This document shows, in pieces, positions 54,280 through 63,824 of a stretch of DNA of 64,000 nt. The stretch comes from Robertkochia solimangrovi (GTDB taxonomy: Bacteria > Bacteroidota > Bacteroidia > Flavobacteriales > Flavobacteriaceae). Below the pieces are notes generated by a model. It did not search any database and had not been told where the DNA came from. It worked only from the letters and a program-made list of their open reading frames with translations. Made by a program: the position numbers and the translations under genes. The DNA lies in contig NZ_QKWN01000008.1 of assembly GCF_007279655.1 (NCBI RefSeq), forward strand, positions 124,001 to 188,000, given 5' to 3'. Positions within the stretch are counted from its first letter, which is position 1, and every line of letters begins with the position of its first letter.

Positions 54280-55230
54280 TTAGCGCATTTCTGCATCGGC
54301 TGATGGCTGAAATCCGTTCAAAATATCCTTTACCGACATTTTTCGTTTTCCCGGAAGTTGCATTTCAAGAATGTTTAACGTTCCGTCACCCGTAACCACC
54401 TTTATAGCGTCTCTGGACGTGATCACGGTTCCCGGTTTCTGATCGATCGCCACTTTTTCGGGAGTCGTTTTAAAGATCTTGATATCAAGACTTTCACTAC
54501 CGGATATGAGAGTGGTCCATGCTGCCGGGTACGGACTTAATCCTCTTACTTTATTATAGATTTCCTGTGTAGGTAAATTCCAGTCTATTTTGCACGTATC
54601 ACGATGTATCTTATGTGCGGTCTTCAGGGTGTCGCTTTCCGGCTGTTTTTGTGTGGTAATCGTTCCCGTTTCGATCTTATCCAGGGTCTCCACTACCAGA
54701 TCGGCTCCGATCTCCATCAGTCGGTCATGCAACTCTCCGGCAGATTCTGATGCACCGATTGGAGTTTCCGCATTCATGATGATCGCGCCGGTGTCGATCT
54801 TCTCGTCGATAAAGAAGGTGGTGACTCCGGTGGTTGCTTCTCCATTCATCACCGCCCAATTGATCGGTGCTGCTCCCCGGTAGTCCGGCAGGAGGGAAGC
54901 ATGAAGATTGAAGGTGCCTAGTTTGGGCATTTTCCAAACGGCTTCCGGCAACATGCGAAAAGCTACCACCACCTGAACATCGGCCTTTAAAGACCGTAAT
55001 GATTCCAGAAAATCAGGATCTTTTAGGTTGGTAGGTTGCAGAACGGTCAGACCTTTCTCCGTTGCATATTTCTTTACGGCCGATTCATTGAGTTTTCGTC
55101 CTCTTCCCGCCGGCCGGTCCGGTGCCGTGATCACTCCCACCACTTCATATCCTGAAGTGATGATCCTGTCCAGTGTGGCAACCGCAAAATCCGGGGTTCC
55201 CATAAATACTATTCGCAACGTATGTTCCAT
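54280..55230 (-). CDS. fmt: methionyl-tRNA formyltransferase
   Basis: This 316-residue enzyme has the start VFMGTPDFAVATLD, folate-binding and catalytic segment TFNLHASLLPDYRGAAPINW and a C-terminal ~110-residue tRNA-binding domain. It formylates Met-tRNA(fMet) for translation initiation. It is 14 bases from recQ on the same strand. Confidence 0.97.
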   Translation of the reverse strand: MEHTLRIVFMGTPDFAVATLDRIITSGYEVVGVITAPDRPAGRGRKLNESAVKKYATEKGLTVLQPTNLKDPDFLESLRSLKADVQVVVAFRMLPEAVWKMPKLGTFNLHASLLPDYRGAAPINWAVMNGEATTGVTTFFIDEKIDTGAIIMNAETPIGASESAGELHDRLMEIGADLVVETLDKIETGTITTQKQPESDTLKTAHKIHRDTCKIDWNLPTQEIYNKVRGLSPYPAAWTTLISGSESLDIKIFKTTPEKVAIDQKPGTVITSRDAIKVVTGDGTLNILEMQLPGKRKMSVKDILNGFQPSADAEMR

Positions 55231-55244
55231 GATCTTCTTTACTT

Positions 55245-57164
55245 TTAATTCTTCCTGTTTATCAGGTAATATTCATTTTTAATGTTGATGCCAATGATCT
55301 CTTCCGTCATCAGCTCTTCGACAGCCTCCAGCAATAAGGGCAGGTCAAAGGGAAGTATGTCATGAAGTTCCCTGGAAGTGACTTCCTGGCTGCCAAGGAT
55401 CTTTATGATCGCACGCTGGATCTCTCCCGGTTCAAATTTCGGAACCTCCTTCCGCTTTTCAAAGCAGACCGAACAGATACCGCAGGGGTTGGCGTCCTTT
55501 TCTCCAAAATAGGAAGACAATTGAGCCGATCTGCAGACTTTGTCATTGCGGGTGTACTTTATTACGCTTTCGATCTTGTCACGAACCACTTGCTGTTGTG
55601 CTTTCACATCCCGGGCAATCACATTGATCGTCCGGTCATCTTCTCTGGGGACCAGAAAGGCGATCCTCGTATCGTGTTCCTGTATATATAATTCGATGAG
55701 TCCGTCTTTTTCCAGTTGCTTCAGCATTGCGATCACCTTTGCTTCTGAAGTTCCTGCTTTATCTGCCACCAGTTTGGTATTCACCGTCGTTCGCATATCA
55801 AAAAGCCCCCCGTAACTCCGTAAAAGTACCTGACAGATATGTTCGATCCCCGAATTCTTTTCCAGATAATAGAACAACTGATGGTTGCTGCAAATGAACA
55901 TGAGCTCCGTCTTGAGGTTGAAATTCTCATTCAAAGCGATGACAGAATTTCGGTCCAGTACCTTCAGTGCATTGTATGCCTGACCGGAAGGAAATTCATA
56001 GCGGTGACAGAAATCATTGAAGTTAAAATCAAATAGTTCCTGAGTGCCTTCGCCATAAGAGATCTGAAAATAGTTACAGAGTTTCCGATAGAGTTGTCTG
56101 ATGAAATCGGTATCGGGTAATGCGTTTATAAATTGTTGCTGTAATAATTCTTCATCCCCCGGAGCCTTTAACAGAATGGCCCAGGCACGTTCACCATTTC
56201 GTCCTGCACGCCCGGCTTCCTGGTAATAACTTTCAAGACTTTCCGGATAGTTCAAATGAATTACGGTTTCCACATCGGGCTTATCGATCCCCATACCGAA
56301 AGCTGTCGTGGCGACCATGACCTGGATCTTGTTGGAAAGCCATGCTTCGAGTCGGTCCTGCTTTTCTCCCGCGAGCAATCCGCCGTGAAAGAATCCTGCG
56401 GTGATTCCATTATTACGGAGGTAATTACTGCAATCGATCGTGGCTTTGCGACTTCTCGCATACACGATGGAAGGTCCTTTTCTCCGCTTTAAGATCCGGT
56501 TGATCTCATGATACCGGTCTTCGGTTTCACGAATCCAATAGGCCAGGTTCGGGCGTTGAAAACTACCTTTGATCAGGTCGCTGTCTTCGATGCCGAGGTT
56601 CTTTCGGATATCTGTGGCGACTTCGGGAGTCGCTGTTGCCGTCAGTGCCATGACCGGTACTCCGGGCTGTAATTCTTTTAACCGATGACATTCCCGGTAG
56701 GCGGGTCTGAAATCATGACCCCATTGCGATATACAATGTGCCTCATCGATCGCGATCAGATTTACCTCCATATTTCGGATTCGCTCGGTTACGATATCCT
56801 GATTCAGCCTTTCAGGGGAGAGGTAGAGGAACTTGTAATTCCCATAGATACAATTATCGAGTGCGGCACTCACATCTTCAAAAGACATTCCGCCGGTGAG
56901 TCCGATAGCCTTGATCCCCTTTTTCTTCAGGCTGTTCACCTGATCCGAAATAAGGGCTACCAATGGGGAGATCACAATGCAAATACCGTTTTGACATAGG
57001 GAAGGGATCTGATAACAGATCGACTTGCCTCCGCCGGTAGGTAATACTACCAGGGTATCCCTGCCATTCAAAGCGGCATCGATCGCCTTTTTCTGAAGTG
57101 GGCGAAAGTTTGGAAAACCCCAGTGTTTCAGTAAAAGTGACTCCGGCGATTGTGCGGAATTCAT
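55245..57164 (-). CDS. RecQ-family ATP-dependent DNA helicase
   Basis: This 639-residue helicase has Walker A PTGGGKS (42-48), DEAH (140-143) in IDEAHCISQWGHDFRPAYR, motif VI QEAGRAGRNGE, and a Cys zinc cluster around residue 580 (NPCGICSVCFEKRKE) with a winged-helix part. The HRDC domain seen in long RecQ proteins appears absent, and the length fits the short type. It unwinds DNA 3'-5' in repair and recombination. Its ATG overlaps the stop of the upstream AAA gene by four bases. Confidence 0.95.
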   Translation of the reverse strand: MNSAQSPESLLLKHWGFPNFRPLQKKAIDAALNGRDTLVVLPTGGGKSICYQIPSLCQNGICIVISPLVALISDQVNSLKKKGIKAIGLTGGMSFEDVSAALDNCIYGNYKFLYLSPERLNQDIVTERIRNMEVNLIAIDEAHCISQWGHDFRPAYRECHRLKELQPGVPVMALTATATPEVATDIRKNLGIEDSDLIKGSFQRPNLAYWIRETEDRYHEINRILKRRKGPSIVYARSRKATIDCSNYLRNNGITAGFFHGGLLAGEKQDRLEAWLSNKIQVMVATTAFGMGIDKPDVETVIHLNYPESLESYYQEAGRAGRNGERAWAILLKAPGDEELLQQQFINALPDTDFIRQLYRKLCNYFQISYGEGTQELFDFNFNDFCHRYEFPSGQAYNALKVLDRNSVIALNENFNLKTELMFICSNHQLFYYLEKNSGIEHICQVLLRSYGGLFDMRTTVNTKLVADKAGTSEAKVIAMLKQLEKDGLIELYIQEHDTRIAFLVPREDDRTINVIARDVKAQQQVVRDKIESVIKYTRNDKVCRSAQLSSYFGEKDANPCGICSVCFEKRKEVPKFEPGEIQRAIIKILGSQEVTSRELHDILPFDLPLLLEAVEELMTEEIIGINIKNEYYLINRKN

Positions 57165-57706
57165 AATTTCAGATGATTTAATATAAAGTCGGCTCTGGTT
57201 TCAATAGTTCCAACCGGTACTTCCAGCAGGTTATAGCCGAAATCTTCATAAGTGCTTACCAAATGTTCATGAATGCTGTTTGCCTGATCGAAATTTTCAT
57301 AACGTACGGAATCCGATATATAGATAGCCTCCCAGGGAGGTAGGATAAAGACCTTGTCATATCGATACAGGCGTGAATGTTCGTCGTAGGAAGGCGGATA
57401 CGGATCCCCTTTATAGTTCATATAAGCCAGTACATCCGGAATGCCACGATCGAAGAAGACGTGTGAATCCTTCATTTTGTCGGCATCCAGGAACTGTCCG
57501 ATACGTCCTTCCAGCAATTTATTGCTGAACTGTAAAGGGTCTTTTAAGAACAGTTGTCCGATTCCCTGCGCCTGGGCTTCGATGGTTACCTGTCGGGAGA
57601 TCTCTTCCATACAGGTATAGCCTTTATCGGTAAGGTGATTGACAAGGGTTGATTTTCCGGTTCCGGGGCCTCCCGTAATGATTATTTTCTTAACAACATC
57701 TTTCAT
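57161..57706 (-). CDS. AAA-family P-loop ATPase (NadR/Ttd14-like)
   Basis: This 181-residue protein has Walker A GGPGTGKST in IIITGGPGTGKST, CMEEISRQVTIEAQAQG, VFFDRGIPDVLAYM and a helical lid, matching the AAA_28/NadR-kinase-like family. It likely phosphorylates a small molecule, possibly a nucleoside, but the substrate is unknown. It overlaps recQ by four bases, and the recQ-fmt genes follow, so the three are probably co-transcribed. Confidence 0.85.
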   Translation of the reverse strand: MKDVVKKIIITGGPGTGKSTLVNHLTDKGYTCMEEISRQVTIEAQAQGIGQLFLKDPLQFSNKLLEGRIGQFLDADKMKDSHVFFDRGIPDVLAYMNYKGDPYPPSYDEHSRLYRYDKVFILPPWEAIYISDSVRYENFDQANSIHEHLVSTYEDFGYNLLEVPVGTIETRADFILNHLKL

Positions 57707-57765
57707 AACATCAAAACCACAAAATAACTAAATGATCCTTTAATATAAAATACAATTCTATATCC

Positions 57766-57773
57766 TATCTTTG
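57766..57773 (+). promoter_or_regulatory. -7 promoter element for the DUF493 gene
   Basis: TATCTTTG matches TAnnTTTG; the -33 region lacks a TTG. It is 22 bases before the ATG and in the 89-base gap between divergent genes. Confidence 0.5.
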
Positions 57774-57795
57774 TAAAAAATCCGGAAATTAGCAT

Positions 57796-58086
57796 ATGAA
57801 AGATAAAAAAGAGGTTGAAGAATTCTATGACAGACTGAAAAACGAGCTTGATGAAAGTACTTCATGGCCGTCGATGTATCTCTATAAATTCATCGTTCCA
57901 ACCGATGAATCAAAGATCGGACAGATCGAATCGGCTTTCGATAATTCAGGAGCTGTTATCAATAAAAAGACTTCATCCAACGGTAAATACACCAGCTTGT
58001 CTATCGAGATCATGATGGATAGCGCTGATGCCGTTATCGAAAAATACAAGGAGGTTGGAAAGGTTGAGGGTGTAATTTCACTCTAA
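57796..58086 (+). CDS. DUF493 (YbeD-like) protein
   Basis: This 96-residue protein has the ferredoxin-like pattern of the DUF493/YbeD family: WPSMYLYKFIVPTDESK, NGKYTSLSIEIMMDSADAVIEKYKEV. It is a small cytoplasmic regulator-like fold; function unclear. In flavobacteria it precedes the DUF4290 and murA genes, as here. Confidence 0.9.
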   Translation: MKDKKEVEEFYDRLKNELDESTSWPSMYLYKFIVPTDESKIGQIESAFDNSGAVINKKTSSNGKYTSLSIEIMMDSADAVIEKYKEVGKVEGVISL

Positions 58087-58173
58087 ATACCATATTCGAA
58101 CTTATTTTTAGTATATTTCGCAAATCATTAGATGCTGCATGACAGCATGACTACATTATAATATCATTTTATT

Positions 58174-58818
58174 TTGATCGATAATTTAGAATACAACAGT
58201 GAGCGCCCGCGACTGATCATTCCTGAATATGGACGTCATATTCAGAAAATGGTCGATTTCGCCGTAGCGATCGAAGACCGCGAAGAACGCAATAAAGTTG
58301 CCAATGCAATCATCGGGGTAATGGGGAATCTGAACCCGCATTTAAGAGATGTTCCTGATTTTCAGCATAAGCTCTGGGATCAGTTGTTCATCATCGCAGA
58401 TTTCAATCTGGATGTGGATTCACCGTATCCCAAACCTACCCGGGAGATGCTGGAAGAGCGCCCGCAAAAACTCGACTACCCTCAGAATCATCCGAAGTAT
58501 CGCTTTTATGGAAATAACATAAAACGCATGATCGATGTGTGTGTGAGTTGGGAAGACGGAGATCTTAAAGATGCCCTGAAGTTTACCATTGCCAATCACA
58601 TGAAGAAGAGTTATCTCAACTGGAATAAAGATACAGTAGAAGATGAAGCGATCTTTGAACATCTCTATGAGTTGAGTAACGGAAAGATCAATCTTGCCAA
58701 ATGGGATGAGGATCTGGCTGAAAGCAAGAACCTGGTTCGAAACAGACCTGCGAAGCCTAGAAATACCGGGAACCCACGTAAGCATCATAACAAAGGACGA
58801 GGTAAAAAACGTTATTAA
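58174..58818 (+). CDS. DUF4290 protein (TTG start)
   Basis: This 214-residue protein starts with TTG (58174), because relatives begin MIDNLEYN-like and no ATG is in place. The core is LIIPEYGRHIQKMVDFA, NAIIGVMGNLNPHLRDVPDF and the C-terminus is a basic tail rich in Arg/Lys/Asn (GNPRKHHNKGRGKKR). DUF4290 proteins are found mainly in Bacteroidota next to murA; the role is unknown, and the basic tail suggests binding to nucleic acid or ribosome. It is 18 bases before murA. Confidence 0.9.
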   Translation: MIDNLEYNSERPRLIIPEYGRHIQKMVDFAVAIEDREERNKVANAIIGVMGNLNPHLRDVPDFQHKLWDQLFIIADFNLDVDSPYPKPTREMLEERPQKLDYPQNHPKYRFYGNNIKRMIDVCVSWEDGDLKDALKFTIANHMKKSYLNWNKDTVEDEAIFEHLYELSNGKINLAKWDEDLAESKNLVRNRPAKPRNTGNPRKHHNKGRGKKRY

Positions 58819-58836
58819 CCGCATTCCACTTTTGAT

Positions 58837-60147
58837 ATGGGAACATTTAAAATTGAAGGCGGACATCGCCTGAAAGGCGAAATTACACCCCAGGGAGCCA
58901 AAAATGAAGCACTACAGATACTCTGTGCTGTTTTACTGACCGATGAAAAGGTAACTATTCATAATATTCCTGACATCGTTGATGTCAATAAACTGATCGA
59001 CCTGTTGGAAAATCTGGGGGTTACCATTCAGAAGATCGGTGTTTCATCCTATACTTTCCAGGCAAATGACCTGCATCTGGAATACCTGCAGTCAGATCAA
59101 TTCAAAACCGACGGCCGAGGCCTTCGCGGTTCGATCATGATGGTAGGGCCGTTACTCGCCAGATTCGGGAAGGGATATATTCCTAAACCGGGAGGTGATA
59201 AGATCGGAAGAAGAAGACTGGATACGCATTTCGAAGGATTTATAAAACTTGGGGCTAAATTCCGCTATAACCGTGAAGAATATTTCTACGGTGTGGAAGC
59301 AGACAGCCTGGAAGGAACGTATATGCTGCTCGACGAGGCATCCGTAACCGGAACCGCCAACATCGTGATGGCTGCCGTACTGGCAAAAGGTACAACAACT
59401 ATTTATAATGCGGCCTGTGAGCCTTACCTGCAGCAGTTGTGTAAGATGCTAAACAGAATGGGCGCTAAGATCAATGGTATCGGATCCAACCTTCTTATTA
59501 TCGAAGGGGTGAAGAAATTGAAAGGAACCGAACATACCATGCTTCCGGATATGATCGAAATCGGTAGCTGGATCGGCCTTGCGGCAATGACCCGTAGCGA
59601 GCTCACCATTAAAAATGTAAGCTGGGATAATCTCGGACTGATTCCTTCAGTGTTTGGAAAACTCGGAATATCCCTGAGACAAGAGGGGGATGATATCGTG
59701 ATTCCGGAACATGCCGACGGATACGAGATCCAAAATTTCATAGATGGGTCGGTACTGACCATCTCTGATGCACCATGGCCAGGGTTTACACCTGACTTGC
59801 TGAGTATCGTACTCACCGTTGCCACTCAGGCAAGAGGAAGTGTTCTGATCCATCAGAAGATGTTCGAAAGCCGGTTGTTCTTCGTCGATAAGCTGATTGA
59901 TATGGGGGCTAAGATCATTCTATGTGATCCGCATCGTGCAACCGTGATCGGGCATGATTTTAAATCGACTCTGAAGGCGACAACGATGACATCGCCGGAT
60001 ATACGTGCCGGAGTTTCCCTGCTCATCGCAGCACTTTCTGCCAAAGGAACCTCAACGATCCATAACATTGAACAGATAGACCGCGGTTATCAGAATATCG
60101 ACGGACGTCTGAAAGCGATAGGTGCCCACATCGTTCGCGTGGATTAA
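58837..60147 (+). CDS. murA: UDP-N-acetylglucosamine 1-carboxyvinyltransferase
   Basis: This 436-residue enzyme of the EPSP-synthase fold carries out the first step of peptidoglycan synthesis: transfer of enolpyruvate from PEP to UDP-GlcNAc. The start GTFKIEGGHRLKGEITPQGAKNEAL and the RGLRGSIMMVGPLL segment are typical. In the active loop PGG-C of common MurA is PGG-D: Asp121 in KPGGDKIGRRRLD replaces the Cys that fosfomycin attacks. Cytoplasmic. It follows DUF4290 by 18 bases and has its own terminator. Confidence 0.97.
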   Translation: MGTFKIEGGHRLKGEITPQGAKNEALQILCAVLLTDEKVTIHNIPDIVDVNKLIDLLENLGVTIQKIGVSSYTFQANDLHLEYLQSDQFKTDGRGLRGSIMMVGPLLARFGKGYIPKPGGDKIGRRRLDTHFEGFIKLGAKFRYNREEYFYGVEADSLEGTYMLLDEASVTGTANIVMAAVLAKGTTTIYNAACEPYLQQLCKMLNRMGAKINGIGSNLLIIEGVKKLKGTEHTMLPDMIEIGSWIGLAAMTRSELTIKNVSWDNLGLIPSVFGKLGISLRQEGDDIVIPEHADGYEIQNFIDGSVLTISDAPWPGFTPDLLSIVLTVATQARGSVLIHQKMFESRLFFVDKLIDMGAKIILCDPHRATVIGHDFKSTLKATTMTSPDIRAGVSLLIAALSAKGTSTIHNIEQIDRGYQNIDGRLKAIGAHIVRVD

Positions 60148-60167
60148 TTTTAGAAATATAAACGATT

Positions 60168-60213
60168 AAGGGGTTGGCGGTTATCTGTGTTCAGGTAACC
60201 GCCAACCCCTTTT
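60168..60213 (+). terminator. intrinsic terminator after murA
   Basis: Perfect 16-base arms AAGGGGTTGGCGGTTA (60168-60183) and TAACCGCCAACCCCTT, then TT. The stem is very stable. Confidence 0.9.
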
Positions 60214-60283
60214 CGTATGATTTCTTCTTTTATTCTCCTTAAAAATATGTACATTTACAACGCATATACTTTCGCCATTAAAT

Positions 60284-60823
60284 ATGAGTCAAAAAGTCCT
60301 GCTTTCGGCCAAAGAAATAAACATCATCTTACATCGATTGGCGTGTCAACTCATTGAAAATCATCTTGATTTTAAAGATACCGTATTGATCGGGATCCAA
60401 CCGAGAGGTACGTTCGTTGCCGAGCGCCTCAAAAAGATCCTTGTCGAGGAATATAATATCTCAGAAGTAAAACTGGGATATCTTGATATTACCTTTTACC
60501 GGGATGATTTCAGACGAGGAAGCAAACCACTGGAAGCGAATAAGACCAAGATCGATTTCGTTGTGGAAGATAAAAAAGTAGTGTTCGTGGATGATGTGTT
60601 ATACACAGGAAGAAGCATTCGTGCCGCACTGACTGCTATCCAGAGTTTCGGACGGCCCAGTGAGATCGAACTGCTGACCCTGATCGACAGACGATTCAGC
60701 AGACATTTACCGATTCAACCCGATTATCGCGGCCGCCAGGTTGATGCCATCAATCAGGAAAAGGTCCGGGTGATGTGGGAAGAACAGGAAGGCGAAGACA
60801 AGGTTTATCTCGTAATAAAATAG
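60284..60823 (+). CDS. pyrR: PyrR bifunctional regulator/uracil phosphoribosyltransferase
   Basis: This 179-residue protein has the PRPP motif VVFVDDVLYTGRSIRAAL, a uracil-type DRRFSRHLPIQPDYRGR, and start VLLSAKEINIILHRLA. It salvages uracil to UMP and in some bacteria binds pyr mRNA to terminate transcription. No clear PyrR-binding leader was seen before pyrB; the two genes are 10 bases apart. Confidence 0.94.
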   Translation: MSQKVLLSAKEINIILHRLACQLIENHLDFKDTVLIGIQPRGTFVAERLKKILVEEYNISEVKLGYLDITFYRDDFRRGSKPLEANKTKIDFVVEDKKVVFVDDVLYTGRSIRAALTAIQSFGRPSEIELLTLIDRRFSRHLPIQPDYRGRQVDAINQEKVRVMWEEQEGEDKVYLVIK

Positions 60824-60833
60824 TATTTAAAGA

Positions 60834-61763
60834 ATGAGTGAATTAAGTGTAGATCACTTACTGGGGATCAAATATCTGAAAAGAGAGGATATTGAACTGA
60901 TATTTGAAACCGCCGACCATTTTAAAGAGGTTATCAATCGTCCGATCAAGAAAGTACCTTCTTTAAGAGATATTACCATTGCCAATTTATTTTTTGAGAA
61001 CAGTACCCGAACCCGATTATCATTCGAACTTGCCGAAAAGAGATTATCAGCCGATGTTATCAATTTTTCGGCTGCACAGTCATCTGTGAAAAAAGGGGAA
61101 ACCCTTATCGATACGGTAAATAATATCCTGTCCATGAAAGTGGATATGGTGGTGATGCGACACCCGAATCCGGGTGCCGGGGTATTTCTTTCCAAAAATG
61201 TGAAAGCCAGTATCATCAATGCCGGTGACGGAGCTCATGAGCATCCTACCCAGGCGCTACTGGATTCTTACTCCATCAGAGAAAGACTTGGAGATGTGGA
61301 AGGAAAGAATGTTGTGATCGTTGGAGATATTCTTCACTCGAGAGTCGCATTGTCTAATATATTCGCCCTGCAATTACAGGGTGCCAATGTTAAGGTATGC
61401 GGCCCGAAAACACTGATTCCGAAATATATAGGGAATCTGGGTGTTGGAGTGGAAACCGATCTGAGGAAAGCACTGGAATGGTGTGATGTGGCTAACATGC
61501 TGCGGGTTCAGAACGAAAGAATGGATATCAGTTATTTTCCCTCCACAAGGGAATATACCCAGCAATACGGGGTAAGTAAAGCTCTGCTCGATTCGCTGGA
61601 CAAAGAGATCGTTATCATGCACCCCGGACCTATCAACAGAGGTGTCGAGATCACCAGTGATGTTGCCGATTCAAAGCAGGCGATTATTCTAAATCAGGTA
61701 GAGAACGGTGTCGCCGTCAGAATGGCTGTAGTTTATTTATTAGCATCTAAAATTAAACAATAG
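60834..61763 (+). CDS. pyrB: aspartate carbamoyltransferase catalytic subunit
   Basis: This 309-residue enzyme has FENSTRTRLSFE for carbamoyl phosphate binding, the HPTQALLDSYSI motif and a HPGPINRGVEI motif. It makes carbamoyl-aspartate in de novo pyrimidine synthesis. No regulatory pyrI gene follows. It is the second gene in the pyrR-pyrB run; the next ATG is 4 bases after the stop. Confidence 0.97.
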   Translation: MSELSVDHLLGIKYLKREDIELIFETADHFKEVINRPIKKVPSLRDITIANLFFENSTRTRLSFELAEKRLSADVINFSAAQSSVKKGETLIDTVNNILSMKVDMVVMRHPNPGAGVFLSKNVKASIINAGDGAHEHPTQALLDSYSIRERLGDVEGKNVVIVGDILHSRVALSNIFALQLQGANVKVCGPKTLIPKYIGNLGVGVETDLRKALEWCDVANMLRVQNERMDISYFPSTREYTQQYGVSKALLDSLDKEIVIMHPGPINRGVEITSDVADSKQAIILNQVENGVAVRMAVVYLLASKIKQ

Positions 61764-61767
61764 GATT

Positions 61768-62100
61768 ATGATAGTTGACAGGCAGGAAAACACCACGTTG
61801 ATCACACAGGAATGTGTTGAGTTCAATAAATTTGTGAATCGATTCAGTGAGGCTTACAGTAAATATAAGAAGGATAATATCATTCTTAATCTGATGGCAC
61901 TGACCGATCTTAAGGCTAATGACCTTATGGAATTTCACGAAATAGTTGTCGAACACCTCGGTAATTCTAAATCCTTTGTTATCGTCACCGATTCTGTGAA
62001 TTACAACGATGTGAATGGCGATCTGGTTGTAGTGCCTACCCTCAAAGAGGCTTATGACCTGATAGAAATGGAAGAAATTGAACGGGATCTTGATGCCTGA
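61768..62100 (+). CDS. STAS-like protein of unknown role
   Basis: This 110-residue protein has the alternating strand/helix pattern KDNIILNLMALTDLKANDLMEF and SFVIVTDSVNYND of STAS-like folds. The phospho-acceptor Ser/Thr seen in anti-sigma antagonists is not obvious. It lies four bases after pyrB and before the ribonuclease Z gene, a fixed arrangement in many flavobacteria. It is sometimes labelled ribonuclease Z by mistake because of this position. Confidence 0.78.
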   Translation: MIVDRQENTTLITQECVEFNKFVNRFSEAYSKYKKDNIILNLMALTDLKANDLMEFHEIVVEHLGNSKSFVIVTDSVNYNDVNGDLVVVPTLKEAYDLIEMEEIERDLDA

Positions 62101-62148
62101 CGATTTTATACAGGAATCACCGGCCGGGAGATCCGAATATCTTTTTAA

Positions 62149-63060
62149 ATGAAATTAACGATTCTGGGATGTTATAGTGCTACTCCGCGCACGCTTACCA
62201 ATCCCACTGCTCAGATATTGGAAATCAGAAATCATCTGTTTCTAATCGATTGCGGTGAGGGTACTCAAGTGCAACTCAGAAAACAGAAGATCAAATTTTC
62301 GAGAATCCGTCATGTGTTCATCTCCCATCTTCATGGAGATCATTTTTTCGGATTACCCGGATTGGTATCAACCTTTCGATTGTTGGGAAGGGAAGCCCCA
62401 CTACATATCTATGGTCCCAAAGGTATTAAGGAGGCACTGACCATCATGCTCAAGGTTGGGAAATCTTGGACAAACTTTCCGCTGGTCTTTCATGAACTGA
62501 CATCCACAGAACCCGAGCTCATCTTTGAGGATGAAAAGATCGCTGTCACTACCATCCCGCTGGCTCACAGGATCTATACCAATGGCTTTCTCTTTAAGGA
62601 AAAGCCCGGTGAACGAAGACTTAATGTGGAGGCAGTCACCCGGTTGAATGTCGATAAATGTTATTTCAGAAACATCAAACTCGGAAAGGACGTGGTTATG
62701 GATGATGGCTATGTGATTCCTAATGCAGACGTTTCTTTTGATGCTAAACCGGTACGATCCTATGCCTTTTGCAGTGATACGGCTTTTAGCGAAGCGATAA
62801 TTCCGCTTATCAGCGGCGTTGACCTGTTGTATCACGAATCTACTTTTTTGGAGCAGCACAGTGACCTTGCTGGAGTTACCGGACATTCAACGGCACGACA
62901 AGCGGCTCAGATTGCTTCTCGGGCGGGCGTTAAAAAATTGGTGCTCGGACATTATTCAACTCGATATGACAATCTGAATGCTTTCAGGGATGAAGCTGAA
63001 ACTGAATTTTCGGACGTGATCCTTGCCGATGACGGTGTGGAGATCACTTTGGAACCTTAA
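62149..63060 (+). CDS. rnz: ribonuclease Z
   Basis: This 303-residue metallo-beta-lactamase enzyme has the zinc motif SHLHGDH (H60, H62, D64, H65), LTNPTAQILEI, and later CSDTAFSE and LGHYSTRY. It cuts tRNA precursors at the 3' end. It is encoded 48 bases after the STAS-like gene. Confidence 0.96.
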   Translation: MKLTILGCYSATPRTLTNPTAQILEIRNHLFLIDCGEGTQVQLRKQKIKFSRIRHVFISHLHGDHFFGLPGLVSTFRLLGREAPLHIYGPKGIKEALTIMLKVGKSWTNFPLVFHELTSTEPELIFEDEKIAVTTIPLAHRIYTNGFLFKEKPGERRLNVEAVTRLNVDKCYFRNIKLGKDVVMDDGYVIPNADVSFDAKPVRSYAFCSDTAFSEAIIPLISGVDLLYHESTFLEQHSDLAGVTGHSTARQAAQIASRAGVKKLVLGHYSTRYDNLNAFRDEAETEFSDVILADDGVEITLEP

Positions 63061-63071
63061 ATCATAATACG

Positions 63072-63725
63072 ATGAACGAAGAACAGGACCTTGGTAATTA
63101 CAGAAAAACTTACGAGAAGAGTGCGCTTACGGAAAATACCATTTCCGATAATCCGATGCAGTTGTTCCGTACCTGGTTCTGCGAAGCAGAAGCTGAAGAT
63201 GGTGTGGATGAAGCAAATGCCATGACAGTCTCTACGATAGGTGCAGATGGATTTCCGAAAAGCAGGGTGGTATTGCTAAAGCGCTACAATGAAGAAGGGT
63301 TTATCTTCTATTCGAATTATAACAGTGAAAAAGGAAAGGCGATCGCTGCGAATAATCACGTTTGTCTCTCATTTTTCTGGCCTGTGCTGGAACGACAAAT
63401 CATCATTAAAGGAGAGGCGGAAAAGGTGGCTCCTAATCTTTCTGATGGCTATTTTGAATCGCGCCCACGGGGAAGTCAGCTCGGCGCTCATGCTTCGGAA
63501 CAGAGTAGTGTCATTCCGTCTCGGGAGTTTCTGGAATCTGAACTTCAAAAACTCGAAGATGCCTACGAAGGGAAGCCTATCGATCGTCCGGAGCATTGGG
63601 GCGGTTATCTCATAAGACCCATATCTATAGAATTCTGGCAGGGGAGACCGAATCGTCTGCATGACAGAATAAGGTTTACACTGGATGCTGAATGGAATTG
63701 GATCATGGAACGACTTGCTCCCTAA
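63072..63725 (+). CDS. pdxH: pyridoxamine 5'-phosphate oxidase
   Basis: This 217-residue FMN enzyme has RVVLLKRYNEEGFIFYSNYN, the SQLGAHASEQSS motif and the C-terminal EFWQGRPNRLHDR motif, all typical. It oxidises PNP/PMP to PLP (vitamin B6). It is the last complete gene, 11 bases after rnz. Confidence 0.97.
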   Translation: MNEEQDLGNYRKTYEKSALTENTISDNPMQLFRTWFCEAEAEDGVDEANAMTVSTIGADGFPKSRVVLLKRYNEEGFIFYSNYNSEKGKAIAANNHVCLSFFWPVLERQIIIKGEAEKVAPNLSDGYFESRPRGSQLGAHASEQSSVIPSREFLESELQKLEDAYEGKPIDRPEHWGGYLIRPISIEFWQGRPNRLHDRIRFTLDAEWNWIMERLAP

Positions 63726-63824
63726 CAGGTTAGAAGTTGCATTTCATCTATTTTAACATTTCTTTAACATATTAGGTAAGAATTGCCTTCTATTTTAGTA
63801 GTCCCTAATTCTTATACCTAACTT

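Noticed and set aside
62401-62886. 161-codon antisense frame in rnz
   Set aside because: Shadow of the metallo-beta-lactamase gene, which has full zinc motifs on the plus strand.
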